Shown piece by piece: positions 47,401-53,611 of a stretch of DNA of 64,000 bases (position 1 is the first letter of the stretch; each line of letters starts with the position of its first letter). The position numbers and the translations under genes were made by a program. A model generated the notes under the pieces. It was not told the DNA's origin and searched no databases. It saw nothing but the letters and a program-made list of their open reading frames with translations. The stretch is from assembly GCF_001705435.1 (NCBI RefSeq), contig NZ_MDEN01000068.1, positions 248,001 through 312,000 of the forward strand. The letters are read 5' to 3'. This DNA is from Pseudomonas graminis. GTDB taxonomy: Bacteria > Pseudomonadota > Gammaproteobacteria > Pseudomonadales > Pseudomonadaceae.

Positions 47401-48809
47401 GCGGCGCGCACTTGGATGGTGGCGCCGACTTCGCCGGAGCCTGTGATGCGCGTGCCATCGGCGCTGACGGCAAGGTTGGCCGGCGCATCGGGTGGCGTGG
47501 TGTCGCCGGGCGGGGTGATATCGATGTCCGGCGCCAGCGCCTGAGCCGGCAGGGAGGCGTTGCCGGCGGCGTCGACCGCATTCACGGTCAGCGACTGGCC
47601 GTCGGTTTGCGCAGGGTTGAGCCCGAGGCTGAAAGTCCCGTCCGCTGCGACGATGCCGCTGCCCAGCAGGGTGCCGTCGGCGGCGCGCACTTGGATGGTG
47701 GCGCCGACTTCGCCGGAACCGGTAACGCGCGTGCCATCGGCGCTGACGGCAAGGTTGGCCGGCGCATCGGGTGGCGTGGTGTCGCCGGGCGGGGTGATAT
47801 CGATGTCCGGCGCCAGCGCCTGAGCCGGCAGGGAGGCGTTGCCGGCGGCGTCGACCGCATTCACGGTCAGCGACTGGCCGTCGGTTTGCGCAGGGTTGAG
47901 CCCGAGGCTGAAAGTCCCGTCCGCTGCGACGATGCCGCTGCCCAGCAGGGTGCCGTCGGCGGCGCGCACTTGGATGGTGGCGCCGACTTCGCCGGAACCG
48001 GTAACGCGCGTGCCATCGGCGCTGACGGCAAGGTTGGCCGGCGCATCGGGTGGCGTAGTGTCGCCAGGCGGGGTGATATCGATGTCCGGTGCCAGCGCTT
48101 GAGCCGGCGGGGAGACGTTTCCAGCCGCGTCGACCGCATCAACGGTCAGTGATTGGCCGTCGGTTTGCGGTGGGTTGAGCGACAGGCTGAATGTTCCGTC
48201 TGCCGCCGCGGTACCGCTGCCGAGCAGGGTGCCAGCGTTGTTGCGAACCCGAACGGTCGCGCCGGCTTCACTGATGCCGGTCAGGGACGTCCCGTCTGCA
48301 CTGACCAGCAGATTGCTCGGGGCCACGGGAGCTGACGTGTCAGCGGCATTTCCACCGCCGCCACCACCACCTCCACCTGCGACCCCGCCCGCTGCTGCCG
48401 CCGCACCGCCCGCGCCCAACAGACCCAGCCCGGCAATCGCAAAGGTGGGGGTCGTCCCCCCCACCACGCCGGCTCCGGCGATGAGCTCATCCAGAGAGCT
48501 GACTTCGTCGAAGGTAAAGCCGGTGAAGGACTGAGCGTCGTACTGCGCCTGCCACAGGGTGCCGTCTTCGCCCTGAAACACCATGTCGCTGGTGGGGCCT
48601 TCCGGCGCGGTACTGAAGAAGTTGGCAACTTTGACCTGTTCGCCATTCTTCAAATTAACCACCAGGTCTTGCCCATTTCGGGAGACCGAAGCGACTTGGC
48701 TGGGTGGAACGGGCATTTGAACAATGGAGGGTGAATTGAGTGAAAGATCGCCCCACGTGTTGGCAGTAAGTTCGGAGGTTGCTTTATTGGCTACAACAAT
48801 ATTGTCCAT
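35412..48809 (-). CDS. Giant Ig-repeat type I secreted biofilm adhesin (LapF/BapA-type)
   Basis: The protein has 4465 residues. ATG 48809 is chosen because AAAGGA lies eight bases upstream. Residues 1-150 form a BapA/LapF-type prefix domain (VVANKATSELTANTWGDLSL, then DLVVNLKNGEQVKVANFF), followed by an Ala/Gly-rich linker with nine Gly in a row. I count 42 Ig-like repeats of about 80-93 residues, each with a pattern like DTTPPDAPxxLxxSxDG and GEAGATVTV. The C-terminal part has two cadherin/VCBS-like domains and an RTX-like end (GTAGNDTLDG, LQGGAGNDTLII), the type I secretion signal region. No LapG-type retention module was recognised. The downstream genes encode its exporter. It is predicted to be a cell-surface or matrix adhesin. 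Confidence 0.93.
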   Translation of the reverse strand: MDNIVVANKATSELTANTWGDLSLNSPSIVQMPVPPSQVASVSRNGQDLVVNLKNGEQVKVANFFSTAPEGPTSDMVFQGEDGTLWQAQYDAQSFTGFTFDEVSSLDELIAGAGVVGGTTPTFAIAGLGLLGAGGAAAAAGGVAGGGGGGGGGNAADTSAPVAPSNLLVSADGTSLTGISEAGATVRVRNNAGTLLGSGTAAADGTFSLSLNPPQTDGQSLTVDAVDAAGNVSPPAQALAPDIDITPPGDTTPPDAPANLAVSADGTRVTGSGEVGATIQVRAADGTLLGSGIVAADGTFSLGLNPAQTDGQSLTVNAVDAAGNASLPAQALAPDIDITPPGDTTPPDAPANLAVSADGTRVTGSGEVGATIQVRAADGTLLGSGIVAADGTFSLGLNPAQTDGQSLTVNAVDAAGNASLPAQALAPDIDITPPGDTTPPDAPANLAVSADGTRITGSGEVGATIQVRAADGTLLGSGIVAADGTFSLGLNPAQTDGQSLTVNAVDAAGNVSPPAQALAPDIDITPPGDTTPPDAPANLTVSADGTRITGSGEVGATIQVRAADGTLLGSGIVAADGTFSLGLSPAQTNGQSLTVNAVDAAGNVSPPAQALAPDIDVTPPSGDVTPPDAPTGIAISGNGLIVSGRGEAGSIASVIDAIGNVLGTAVVGTDGLFNITLNASQIAGQLLQLTLTDAAGNISANVALQAPDTTAPVTPSNFVLSADGLILTGVAEAGARILVRTASGAVIGVARAGLDGTFSVTLDIAQLNGEKLNVSATDSAGNSASAELTVADTTPPAQVTDVVISADGTQVSGKGEAGATVTFVANGTPIATVVVGANGTFATTLTPPVNPGDLVQVIQTDSAGLPSTVLAVTAPDAIGPTTPSGLVINGDGTQLTGTASAGSVVQVRDANGVLLGSATVGGNGSFTVVLNPGLANGEVLDVVAVDVQGESSVTVPVTAPDVTGPSAASDLSVANNGLTLTGRGEPGATVSVRDVLGIVIGTGVTSATGNFTVTLASAQTNGQALQVVLSDAAGNPSLATPVSAPDLDGPLQPAAISIDASGTTLTGTGEAGATITVTTLDGTVLGTAIAAADGRFSVTLNSPQNNGQTLLIGASDGTGNLPPSVSFITPDTQAPASLTGVVLDGTGLVLTGTGEAGASLTVRDAAGNVIGSGQAGPDGSFSLTLTTAQTDGQLLQVTQIDAAGNQSVAAPVTAPDVIAPGAVTNLNLSANGLIVTGNGQSGATVTVKDDLGATLGSAVVGSDGRFEVTLSSAQINNQPLSVTQVDGSALASPATPLLAADIQAPDAPTGLILGTDGLTLSGQGEPGATVNVLDVNGNVLGTATADPLNGRFDVLLNAIQADGQVLLVKQTDAAGNISPASSLNAPDTTAPGAPTGITISNDGLTVSGTGVAGDTVQVRDVSGTLLGSAIVGTNGIFAVTLSPPQLDGQVLSVTQTDASTLPSLAGSVTAPDLTAPPVPSGLTLDAAGLLTGTTVPGGSVRILDAAGVQIGTAVAGTDGIFIFNVAPILSNGETVQVVATDGANDSLATPVLAPDTTRPVDVTNLAISPDGANVSGVGEPGTTVTVRGPGNVVLGTGTVGQDGTFVIGLIPPAANNTNVDVISTDAIGNASNAVTLPGPDGTQLATPSDLAVSSDGYILTGAATPGSTVNILDSNGVSLGSGRVNSFGRFSILMRFAQLNAQSLHVVSTDDAGHTSVTALVVANDLTAPDAPAGLTINGDGSAVTGRGEAGATVTITNSGGAVLGAGTVAPNGTFVIALTPPQLDAQPLTATQTDLAGNVSQTGSISAPDLKAPDAATGVTINNVGTVVNGVGEAGATVTIRDAAGNVLATGIVNQSGQFQVTLPNAVTTGEPLSVTLTDAAGNVSGVASLTTVDTTPPSLLQNLLISANGSTLTGTGEAGATVRVLDITGTLLGTALVASDGTFTVTLAPAPTNGQALDISQTDPSGNVSPSINLTAPDISPPAALTQVAVNADGLTVTGRGEPGATVSVRTAGGALLGTALVAANGAFSVTLTTAQLNAEVLTVTQEDPPGNVSTAVNVTSVDLTAPDSPTALLLSGSGAQLAGNAEAGSTVTVRDAAGNVLGSGVAGANGVFQVTLSSPQLNGQSLSVTATDAAGNVSVAAPYQAADTVAPAAVSNLAVSADGLTLGGIGEPGATVVVRDANGNALGTATVAANGSFTLGLTPAAVAGGTLTVVQTDAAGNASDASTVVAPGNLAEPAPVNLALSADGLTLTGTANAGSTVSVRTASGVLLGTALVNGDGTFSAPLNAAQLNGESLAAIATSSDGTNSLATGYLAADVTAPGQLTDLVLNTNGFTLTGHGEAGATVTVLGAGGVILGTGQVGLDGNFSLTLNPPQIAGQSLSISQTDLAGNESASLALTARDLIAPNAPLALSVTADGAMLSGTGEPGATVNVFNASGALVGSGSVRIDGTFQLALTTPQANGELLAVTLTDAAGNISLPASLTSVDTTAPLALTQLSISSDGATLTGRGEAGAIVTVTNDLGTVLGTATVGSTGAFTLVLVPALSNAEVLTLVQRDAVGNVSPQASLTTPDFTPPDPLDKVRINAAGAVVTGTGEAGATVTVRDAGGTLLGTTLVLADGTFSVTLTTPQINSQVLSVQQADPPGNVSVPATVTAPDLTPPAVATDLQFNASGSVLSGSGEVGAGVRITLADGTLVGTGTVGVDGTFLINLSQTQNAGQPVFVVLTDAANNASAAGSLASPDLTPPAPVTNVQIDDTGAVVSGRGEAGASLLITDGAGNLVGTGVVGVDGNFAVSLSVPQINGELLSIVQRDAAGNPSVGAPVTAPDNTPPALPVLAPLSGDGLILTGTGEAGATVKVTSATGASLGTTTVLADGSFSVTLSSAQLNGETLNVTQTDAANNVSGTVVYRADDLTDPLAVTNLSVSQDGLTLSGRGEPGATVTVSVAGTPLPGTAIVRADGTFSFALAPAQLDGQSLSVVQVDAALNDSTPVAVTAPDITPPVIPTFISLTGNGTILQGTAEANSTVTVRSADGTLLGSTRTDAGGRYEVGLNPAQANGQVISVTATDAANNASAPLVYTVPDTQAPDPVSNLTISADYLLLAGRGEAGAIVTVKDSLGVTLGTGQVAANGTFVVTLAPGVTANNVLTVGQVDASNNVSGTLNLTVPVTPPPNAPTNLQVSADGLSVTGSAATGTTITVYSATGAVLGTAATNAGGTFTMALNTAQTNGESLGVTASTGAGGASLPAAVVAADTTPPAALSDLAVSATGTLVTGRGEAGATVTVTTAAGVTLGTAVVNAGGTFGVLLNPAQANGQVLNAYQTDSVGLQSGILPVTAPDITAPNAPAALVLNGAGTVLTGIGEAGATVTVRSSLGVVLGTATVALDGSFTANLSTAQLNGQVLTVSQRDVAGNVSLLANLSAVDTTPPAALTNVALNGAGLQVSGNGEAGATVRVTNAAGAVLGSAVVNAAGGFVVLLSTAQLNGQVLSVQQADVTGNASAVATVTAADIQAPNPPSALVLAANGLTLSGSGEVGATVNVVNAGGTLLGTTTVGAGGTFSLTLNAAQLDGQALTVRQVDVAGNVSAAGSLVAPDTTAPVAPTAVSINASGSVVTGTGVAGSTVTVRNALGVVLGSATVAANGSFSVALNTAQINNQVLSITQADAAGNVSLSASAIAPDLTPPAAPTALLVSVDGLTVSGTGEVGSTVQIKSTGGAVLGTGTVGATGIFSVTLAPAQINGETLLVSLTDIKGNLSVVANVTAPDIDVNTPVIASDNLATATVSLVPVKTTQNVADSFTTLLAGFSKAFVFTVNGGTSLDPTLTLTTGSAVSLLDGVVYTLQVKNASGNWVTLDVNGNGGLLDLVALTGQGVRVNIGDLLGGDYRLVVSSTGIGVVTNVTTQLQLDVTSLTQFNGVAGAAVIGNVITNLGIDGQADVTGPDNGAVLQVLKNGSYVTASAGTTVQGLYGTLTIDASGNYSYRPDGAVTSVGKVDVFSYQLVHPNGLSDTANLYVRIDSPQATEVWSDTSLASPALLVDATNDIAVSDITLVNKEVITTTALGPFIVPVLGGSGSWTTSVAAGAISDLTVVVNSSNLLSLLGSLTLGLYKLNTATGQYVLVKNYSGASLANLGGGNYAARFDDQGPGSYQVKLAAGGVGVASTVNISLTNDATYTNQFVVGSYTPVAGNLLTDTAGGGADVLGSAYTVLNVLAAGSYVTPGYNGTTIVGTYGSLLVQADGRYTYTLTPGQTDAVIGREEVFTYQLKHPNGTTDTATLTIDLEQAGAVATTSFAALSTVASGDDHSATAIATTGAELIQGTAGNDTLDGSHGGAVTLQGGAGNDTLIIADQHFASVDGGRGTDTLLWAGGDATINLGDLQSRIHNIEVLDLNHTSAVALTISLADLVSITSADSNTLIIKGGSGDSVHMTNTWVAGGAQQADGVDYTQYTPQEDPTHHLWVQNGIHVV
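46960..48080 (-). repeat. Four near-identical 279-bp tandem repeats inside the adhesin gene
   Basis: Landmark sequences (for example ATCGATGTCCGGCGCCAGCG) recur near 46963, 47240, 47519 and 47798, and a diverged copy near 48077, a period of 279 bp or 93 codons. The central copies differ by only a few bases, unlike the other Ig-like repeats of the protein, which are diverged. The array encodes the N-terminal Ig-like repeats 2-5. Confidence 0.88.
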
Positions 48810-49431
48810 TCTGACAGTCCTTTTCTTCGCTTTTAGCACTACAACGACGCGGGTAATGGCGTGTCATACCAGCCACCTGATTCATCGAGTCAGGCGCAGC
48901 TTTGTTTCTTGTTAGGCGTGACGCTGTTTGCCAATAATTTAGATCGGATCTATTCGAGATCAATGGAAAATACTTTGACGTTTATCGATATGACGAAATG
49001 GATATGACGTAAGCCATTGCTACGTCAGCAAAAAATGTGAGTTAGATATCGATCTACCGATCGTCGGCGGTTTTAAGCAAATGTGCTCGTACGAGTGGAA
49101 AACGTTTGCGCGTTACAGTCGATTAGTTGAAGCGCCACTGTCGCTGTCGGGACTGGGTGGATCTCCTTGCGCATATTCACCTGAATGTGCAAACGCTGAA
49201 GGACGTGCTGCGTTTAATATTTCACGACGGCGGGCAGGGGGGGGCAGGCTCAGTCTCGGTACCCGATGATCGAGGTGCCGGCCAAATACTTGTTCGCTGA
49301 TGTTGCAAAGGCTGTAAGGTGGTGAGTTAACACCGTACGAGGCTATTTCGCTCATTCAGGAAGCTCGCACTCCAGCCCCCCATTGCACCCACCGCTCCCT
49401 CGCGTGGCGTGAATTCAGCAGGAGTTTGCTC
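48810..49431. promoter_or_regulatory. Divergent intergenic region between the adhesin and the XRE regulator
   Basis: This 622-bp gap holds no supported gene. The part from about 48930 to 49080 is AT-rich and contains short GATC/ATCGAT-rich dyads (GATCGGATCTATTCGAGATC near 48951, GATATCGATCTACCGATCG near 49046) that could be operators. It should contain the promoters of both flanking genes. Short frames here lack ribosome sites and look spurious. Confidence 0.45.
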
Positions 49432-49923
49432 ATGGAAAAGCTTGGATCGCGTTTGAGAAAAGAACGCAAACGGTTGGGGCTGACGCAAATCGCGTTCGCC
49501 AGAATTGGCGGCGTCGAACCCAACGCCCAGGGTCACTATGAAAGTGGCCATCGCTCACCCAAGGCCGATTACCTTCAGCGCGTCTGTGATGCTGGCGTCG
49601 ACATGCATTATCTGTTCTCCGGCAACACCCTGCTGGGCACTGCGGACAGACTGGATGCCGAGGATCAGACGTCTTCAGGCAGAACGCTCCCCAGCAATAA
49701 CCGCGAAGTGATCATTTCAAATCGCAATGCGGTGGGCATTCTGGGCACGCTGCACCAGACCCTCAACGACACGACCCAGGTCATCGCCGACGTCGCCACC
49801 TCTTTCAGCACGCGCCACGTTGACACCCGCGAAGAGCAGTTTGCCGCTCAGGTGCGGGACTTCCAGGAAGACTCACGCCGCTTCATCGGCCTGGCCATGA
49901 TGAAAGTCCAGCAAAGCGCCTGA
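49432..49923 (+). CDS. XRE-family transcriptional regulator
   Basis: The protein has 163 residues and starts at ATG 49432, with CAGGAG about eight bases upstream. The N-terminal Cro/CI helix-turn-helix is LGSRLRKERKRLGLTQIAFA, followed by VEPNAQGHYESGHRSPKADYLQRV. The C-terminal part (about 85-163) is helical and not recognised. The prophage-like N-terminus (DMHYLFSG) is common in pseudomonad regulators. It is divergent from the giant adhesin and shares its long upstream region, so it may control the adhesin; this is inferred from position only. Confidence 0.83.
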   Translation: MEKLGSRLRKERKRLGLTQIAFARIGGVEPNAQGHYESGHRSPKADYLQRVCDAGVDMHYLFSGNTLLGTADRLDAEDQTSSGRTLPSNNREVIISNRNAVGILGTLHQTLNDTTQVIADVATSFSTRHVDTREEQFAAQVRDFQEDSRRFIGLAMMKVQQSA

Positions 49924-49988
49924 TTGGCAACGCCCGGTGCCTTCCTGTCAGCAGCGATGAGCGCCGCTGTTGCCCTCCCAGGCCGATT

Positions 49989-51944
49989 TCACAGAACAAC
50001 CGCCGCCACGGGCATGCTCGGCGTTGAGCCGATCCACTCCAGCGTCTGCTCAAGGGGCATCGGCCTGGAGAACAGGTAGCCCTGAACCAGCGTGCAGCCG
50101 AGGGTCCGCAACGCCTCCAGCTCCGCCTCGGTTTCAACACCTTCGCTGACGCACTGCAATTCCATGTCCTGACTCAGGGCCAGCAATGATTTGACGATCT
50201 TGAAACTGGCGGCGTTTTGGTGAATGTCGGTGATGAACGAGCGATCGATTTTCAGCTTGGTCAGCGGCAAGGCGTGGAGCTGGCTCAGGCTTGAGTAGCC
50301 GGTGCCGAAGTCGTCCAGGGAAATGCCGCAACCCAGTTCACGAAACGCATTGATCGCCCGTTGTGCCTGAACGAGGTCTTTGATGACGGCGGTTTCAGTG
50401 ATCTCCAGGTCCAGCCGCGAGGCGTCGAATCCGCTCTGGCGGATCACCTTGATCAACTGTTCGACAGCGTCCATCGACGAGCAATCGTGGGCCGACAGGT
50501 TGAACGCCAGCCGGACATCGGCCGGCCATAACTGCGCCGCGTGCAGCGCTTTCTCAAGCAGCGGCGGCGTCAGTCGGTTGATCAGGCCAATTCGCTCGGC
50601 CACGCCGATGAAGTGCCCTGGCGCGACGCTGCCCAGCTTTGGACTCACCCACCGGGCCAGCGCTTCGAACGCCACCGTTCTGGAGGTGCGGATGTCGACG
50701 ATCGGCTGAAACACCAGGGTGAATTCTTCCGCAACATTGGCCTGGCGCAGGCCCTGCTCGGTCAGCATGTCGCGCTTGAGGCGCTGATGCTGACTCGGCG
50801 AGAAAATGCACAGCTCGCCAGGTGTTTCGCGCTTGCTGGTATAGAGCGCGTAATCGGCGAATTCATACGCCTCGGTCGAGTTGCTCGCCAGGTCCGGAAA
50901 CACCACCAGACCCATGGAGGCGCTGATGCTGACGTGAATATCGCCGATCACGAAGGGCTGACGCATGGCGCGGCACAGCGACTCACCCTGTTTGATCAAC
51001 TCACTTTCGTCACCGGCCCTGACGATGATGAGCCCGAACTCATCGCCGCCCAGTCGGGCCACGTGCAGTTGCTCGCTGGCAAACGCCCGCAATCGCTGGC
51101 CGACCTGACGCAACAGCTTGTCGCCTATGCCGTGGCCATAAGAGTCGTTGATCGGCTTGAAACCGTCCAGATCGATCATCCCCACCGCCAGACGCGTGTC
51201 GCCGTGCCGCGCCTGTTTGAGCGCACGATCGAGCAAGGTGAAAAACTGCCGTCGGTTGGGCAGGCCGGTCAGGCTGTCTTCGTTGGCCAGCCGTTGATTG
51301 TCGTCGCTGAGCTTTTCCGTGCGGATCTGCATGTTCACCAGCCGGGTGAACTCGCCGTAGTGGTTCTGCAGCACCACGATCATCGCCAGCGAGACGAGGA
51401 ACACGTTGGCGGCCATGGCGGTGTAGGTAGCGTTGCCGGCATTGGCAAAAAACGCCACGAAGGCGATGTTGACCACCGCCGTGGTCATCATCGCCGAGGA
51501 GGGCAGGTGCATCAGGCAGAAGATGCAGACGATCACCGTGATCGCCATATAGAAGGCCACATGGGACTTGGTGTAGGTGTCACCGTAGGGAAACAGCAAC
51601 AGCGCCCAGATCGTGAAGCCGAACGCAATGACCACCGTGACCTGATTGGTGCGGGTCAGTTTCTTGAAGATCTGCTCGGTGGTCAGGGTCTGACTGCGGC
51701 TCTGCCACCAGAGGACCGCGCGTACGGTACCCACCAGGGTCAGCAACAGCGGGATGTACACCGTCAGCCACAGCGGCGCGACGCCGTAATGGGTGGCGGC
51801 CAGGGCCAGAGTATTGATCAGCAGAATGACGTACATCATCGGCAGCTGCCTGGACAGCGCGATGTATTGCGCTTCCATCAGTCGCGTGTTGTCTCGCTGG
51901 ACGCAGACCAGCGCTTTCAATCGATCTAGAGACGGGAATTTCAT
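49989..51944 (-). CDS. Membrane GGDEF-EAL protein (c-di-GMP turnover)
   Basis: The protein has 651 residues from ATG 51944; the frame extends 43 codons further but without clear support. About five N-terminal membrane helices (about 30-210) form a MASE-like sensor. The GGDEF domain has an intact GGDEF (299-303), and the EAL domain has an intact E427-A-L with FNLSAHD, DLEITETAV, LDDFGTGYSSL, LKIDRSF and EGVET, so both diguanylate cyclase and phosphodiesterase residues are present. The ribosome site is weak. Its closeness to a biofilm adhesin suggests, but does not prove, local c-di-GMP control. Confidence 0.92.
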   Translation of the reverse strand: MKFPSLDRLKALVCVQRDNTRLMEAQYIALSRQLPMMYVILLINTLALAATHYGVAPLWLTVYIPLLLTLVGTVRAVLWWQSRSQTLTTEQIFKKLTRTNQVTVVIAFGFTIWALLLFPYGDTYTKSHVAFYMAITVIVCIFCLMHLPSSAMMTTAVVNIAFVAFFANAGNATYTAMAANVFLVSLAMIVVLQNHYGEFTRLVNMQIRTEKLSDDNQRLANEDSLTGLPNRRQFFTLLDRALKQARHGDTRLAVGMIDLDGFKPINDSYGHGIGDKLLRQVGQRLRAFASEQLHVARLGGDEFGLIIVRAGDESELIKQGESLCRAMRQPFVIGDIHVSISASMGLVVFPDLASNSTEAYEFADYALYTSKRETPGELCIFSPSQHQRLKRDMLTEQGLRQANVAEEFTLVFQPIVDIRTSRTVAFEALARWVSPKLGSVAPGHFIGVAERIGLINRLTPPLLEKALHAAQLWPADVRLAFNLSAHDCSSMDAVEQLIKVIRQSGFDASRLDLEITETAVIKDLVQAQRAINAFRELGCGISLDDFGTGYSSLSQLHALPLTKLKIDRSFITDIHQNAASFKIVKSLLALSQDMELQCVSEGVETEAELEALRTLGCTLVQGYLFSRPMPLEQTLEWIGSTPSMPVAAVVL

Positions 51945-52372
51945 AAATAGGGACCCAACGCGCGCAATTTCAAAAGAACGACCACCCCACAACTTGCAGC
52001 GCTGCAAAACGTTATGACTGTCCCGGGCTATCGGCGGCGCGGTGAGATTCTGTAACAGCGTGGTGCTTGCCACCCGGGCGTTTTATCACCGTGGGCTCTT
52101 GGCTGCCGGGCCTGCGTTGAAGAGTGGGGCGTAGGGGGAGGCAACTTGCTACGGGGCGAGTTGCGTTGCTACGGCCTACCCATTGGAACGGATGTCCGCG
52201 TGGATGGGTTCAGCCTGACCAGGGCTCGGCTGACGAACGGCGCAACGAACGAAGCGACGACAGGGCCTGTATCAACGGGGCGCCGATCTGACGGGGTCGC
52301 TGAATCATTCGCTGCCGCCCCAGTCAATGCTATTGACCATCTTCTATAACGATCAGGAAAAGGGACACGTTC
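51945..52372. other. Intergenic stretch without a supported gene
   Basis: This 428-bp gap holds the upstream region of the GGDEF-EAL gene. The TTGCTACGG motif occurs twice close together near 52147-52173. A 67-codon frame at 52146-52349 has no ribosome site and poor composition. GATCAGGAAAAGGG at 52351-52364 serves the next gene. Confidence 0.5.
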
Positions 52373-52687
52373 ATGTTAGCGCGCGGCGATGTTTATAACG
52401 AGTGGACGCAATCACCAGCGAGTGATGAGAACTATACCGAAGCGGCGGAGAATGGCTGTCAGCTGGAGGTCCGGGCGCGGGCCAATGGCGACACCCTTGA
52501 CGTTATGGTTTGCGTTTATGCCGCTGATGGCGAAAGGGTGGTGGAACATCTGGAGAGTCTTCCGGCGTCCGGATGGACCGTCGAGCAAGGGCTTGTCAGG
52601 GGACGTGACCAAGCCGAGCGTATTGCCGCAGGTGACTCCGACGGCCTGCCGTTAATTGCTGATATCCGAAACTATTCGAATGAATGA
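52373..52687 (+). CDS. Hypothetical protein, 104 residues
   Basis: It starts at ATG 52373 with AGGAAAAGGG at 52355-52364 and has good coding character. It is soluble and acidic, with a beta-rich middle (CQLEVRARANGDTLDVMVCV) and no signal peptide. The family is not recognised. It stands alone and is followed by a good terminator at 52833. Confidence 0.68.
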   Translation: MLARGDVYNEWTQSPASDENYTEAAENGCQLEVRARANGDTLDVMVCVYAADGERVVEHLESLPASGWTVEQGLVRGRDQAERIAAGDSDGLPLIADIRNYSNE

Positions 52688-52832
52688 TTAGCGTCCGCCG
52701 ACGCACTTAATACATCTTTTTGGTGGGTGCGCTAGATCAACTAACGCGTTGAAACAGCCATTAAACCGCTCGTCTCGAAATTTCAAATTCGCGATGAACA
52801 TCCTTCAGCCAACTACGGTCAACTTTTTAACG

Positions 52833-52856
52833 GGCCATTGTATGGCCTGTTTTATT
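52833..52856 (+). terminator. Rho-independent terminator
   Basis: GGCCAT (52833-52838), loop TGT, ATGGCC (52842-52847), then TGTTTTATT. It is about 145 bp after the stop of the hypothetical gene at 52373. The rest of 52688-53082 shows no gene. Confidence 0.7.
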
Positions 52857-53082
52857 GGCATGCATTGAATCAATGTTCTTAGCGTCCCGGTTATAACGCG
52901 GCCTGCAGCCGCCCTTGAAAGCCTGAGGCCTCGATAATGGAGACTTTCAATGCGGTCATCCCCTTAGAAGAAGCTGCCACAGGCTGATCCCTGGTCTGCA
53001 GCTCCACCCTGCGCGGTGAGTCAGTCGTCCACCCAGATGGAACCCAAACAACGAAATCGACCCTGTGAACGAGATCAAGACC

Positions 53083-53307
53083 ATGCAACATACCCAACAC
53101 TACCGCATTGAATACCTTTTCCATGGCAAGCCACGATGGTTCTACGTGTGCGCCAGGCAAATGGATAACGCTGGGGCGTGGCACTGGGCTGCAGTGGACG
53201 CTGGAGTGGCCGACATCCCCAAGTACCGGAGTGACAGAGCCATCAAACTCTCCAAGCCCAAGGCCGAGCGATTGGGCATCGATGCGGTGAGCTGGAAGTC
53301 GGCTTGA
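53083..53307 (+). CDS. Small Pseudomonas-type protein, probably DUF6555 family
   Basis: The product has 74 residues from ATG 53083 (a GTG at 53065 is an alternative). It has a compact single-domain look: HYRIEYLFHGKPRWFYVCAR, then AWHWAAVDAGVADIPK and a Lys-rich end (KLSKPKAERLGI). The AWHW and DAGV residues match my memory of a small Pseudomonas family annotated DUF6555; the name is from recall, not a search. Function unknown. It is monocistronic. Confidence 0.75.
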   Translation: MQHTQHYRIEYLFHGKPRWFYVCARQMDNAGAWHWAAVDAGVADIPKYRSDRAIKLSKPKAERLGIDAVSWKSA

Positions 53308-53409
53308 TTCAGACTTTTCCCCATGGGCTACGTGTTGATTGAAGGGCGCGCGATCTAACTAAAGCCGCCCCTTGAACCTTGTTAGATCCCGTTGAAACTT
53401 GCCTGCCTG

Positions 53410-53470
53410 TTCCAGGCTTATAGCCGGTCCTCTGTGGAAAATTCCCGTGCAGGACCGGCGTTAGTCGGGA
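53410..53470. repeat. Degenerate REP pair
   Basis: TTCCAGGCTTATAGCCGGTC (from 53410) and CAGGACCGGCGTTAGTCGGG (to 53470) resemble the two arms of a REPIN with several changes and a short spacer. They lie in the 304-bp gap before the APC permease gene, which holds no gene. Confidence 0.6.
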
Positions 53471-53611
53471 AGAGATGAGTGGTCTGAATCTTACACCGCT
53501 TTAAGATCACCGCTGATCGTTCCGACATTCCCACAGCCAAAACTTCCGGCGTCCAATCGGGTCAGCCTTAGACTCAAATCCCGAACCCCGCCACACCGCC
53601 GGAGCCAGCCC

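Noticed and set aside
46960..48080. Regularly spaced repeats that might suggest a CRISPR or satellite.
   Set aside because: The 279-bp period is in frame with the adhesin and encodes 93-residue Ig-like domains; there are no short repeats with unique spacers.
49081..49269. A 62-codon open frame in the adhesin/XRE intergenic region.
   Set aside because: It lacks a ribosome site and codon character; the region is better explained as regulatory DNA.
52146..52349. A 67-codon open frame.
   Set aside because: It has no ribosome site, no recognisable protein character and lies in a promoter gap.
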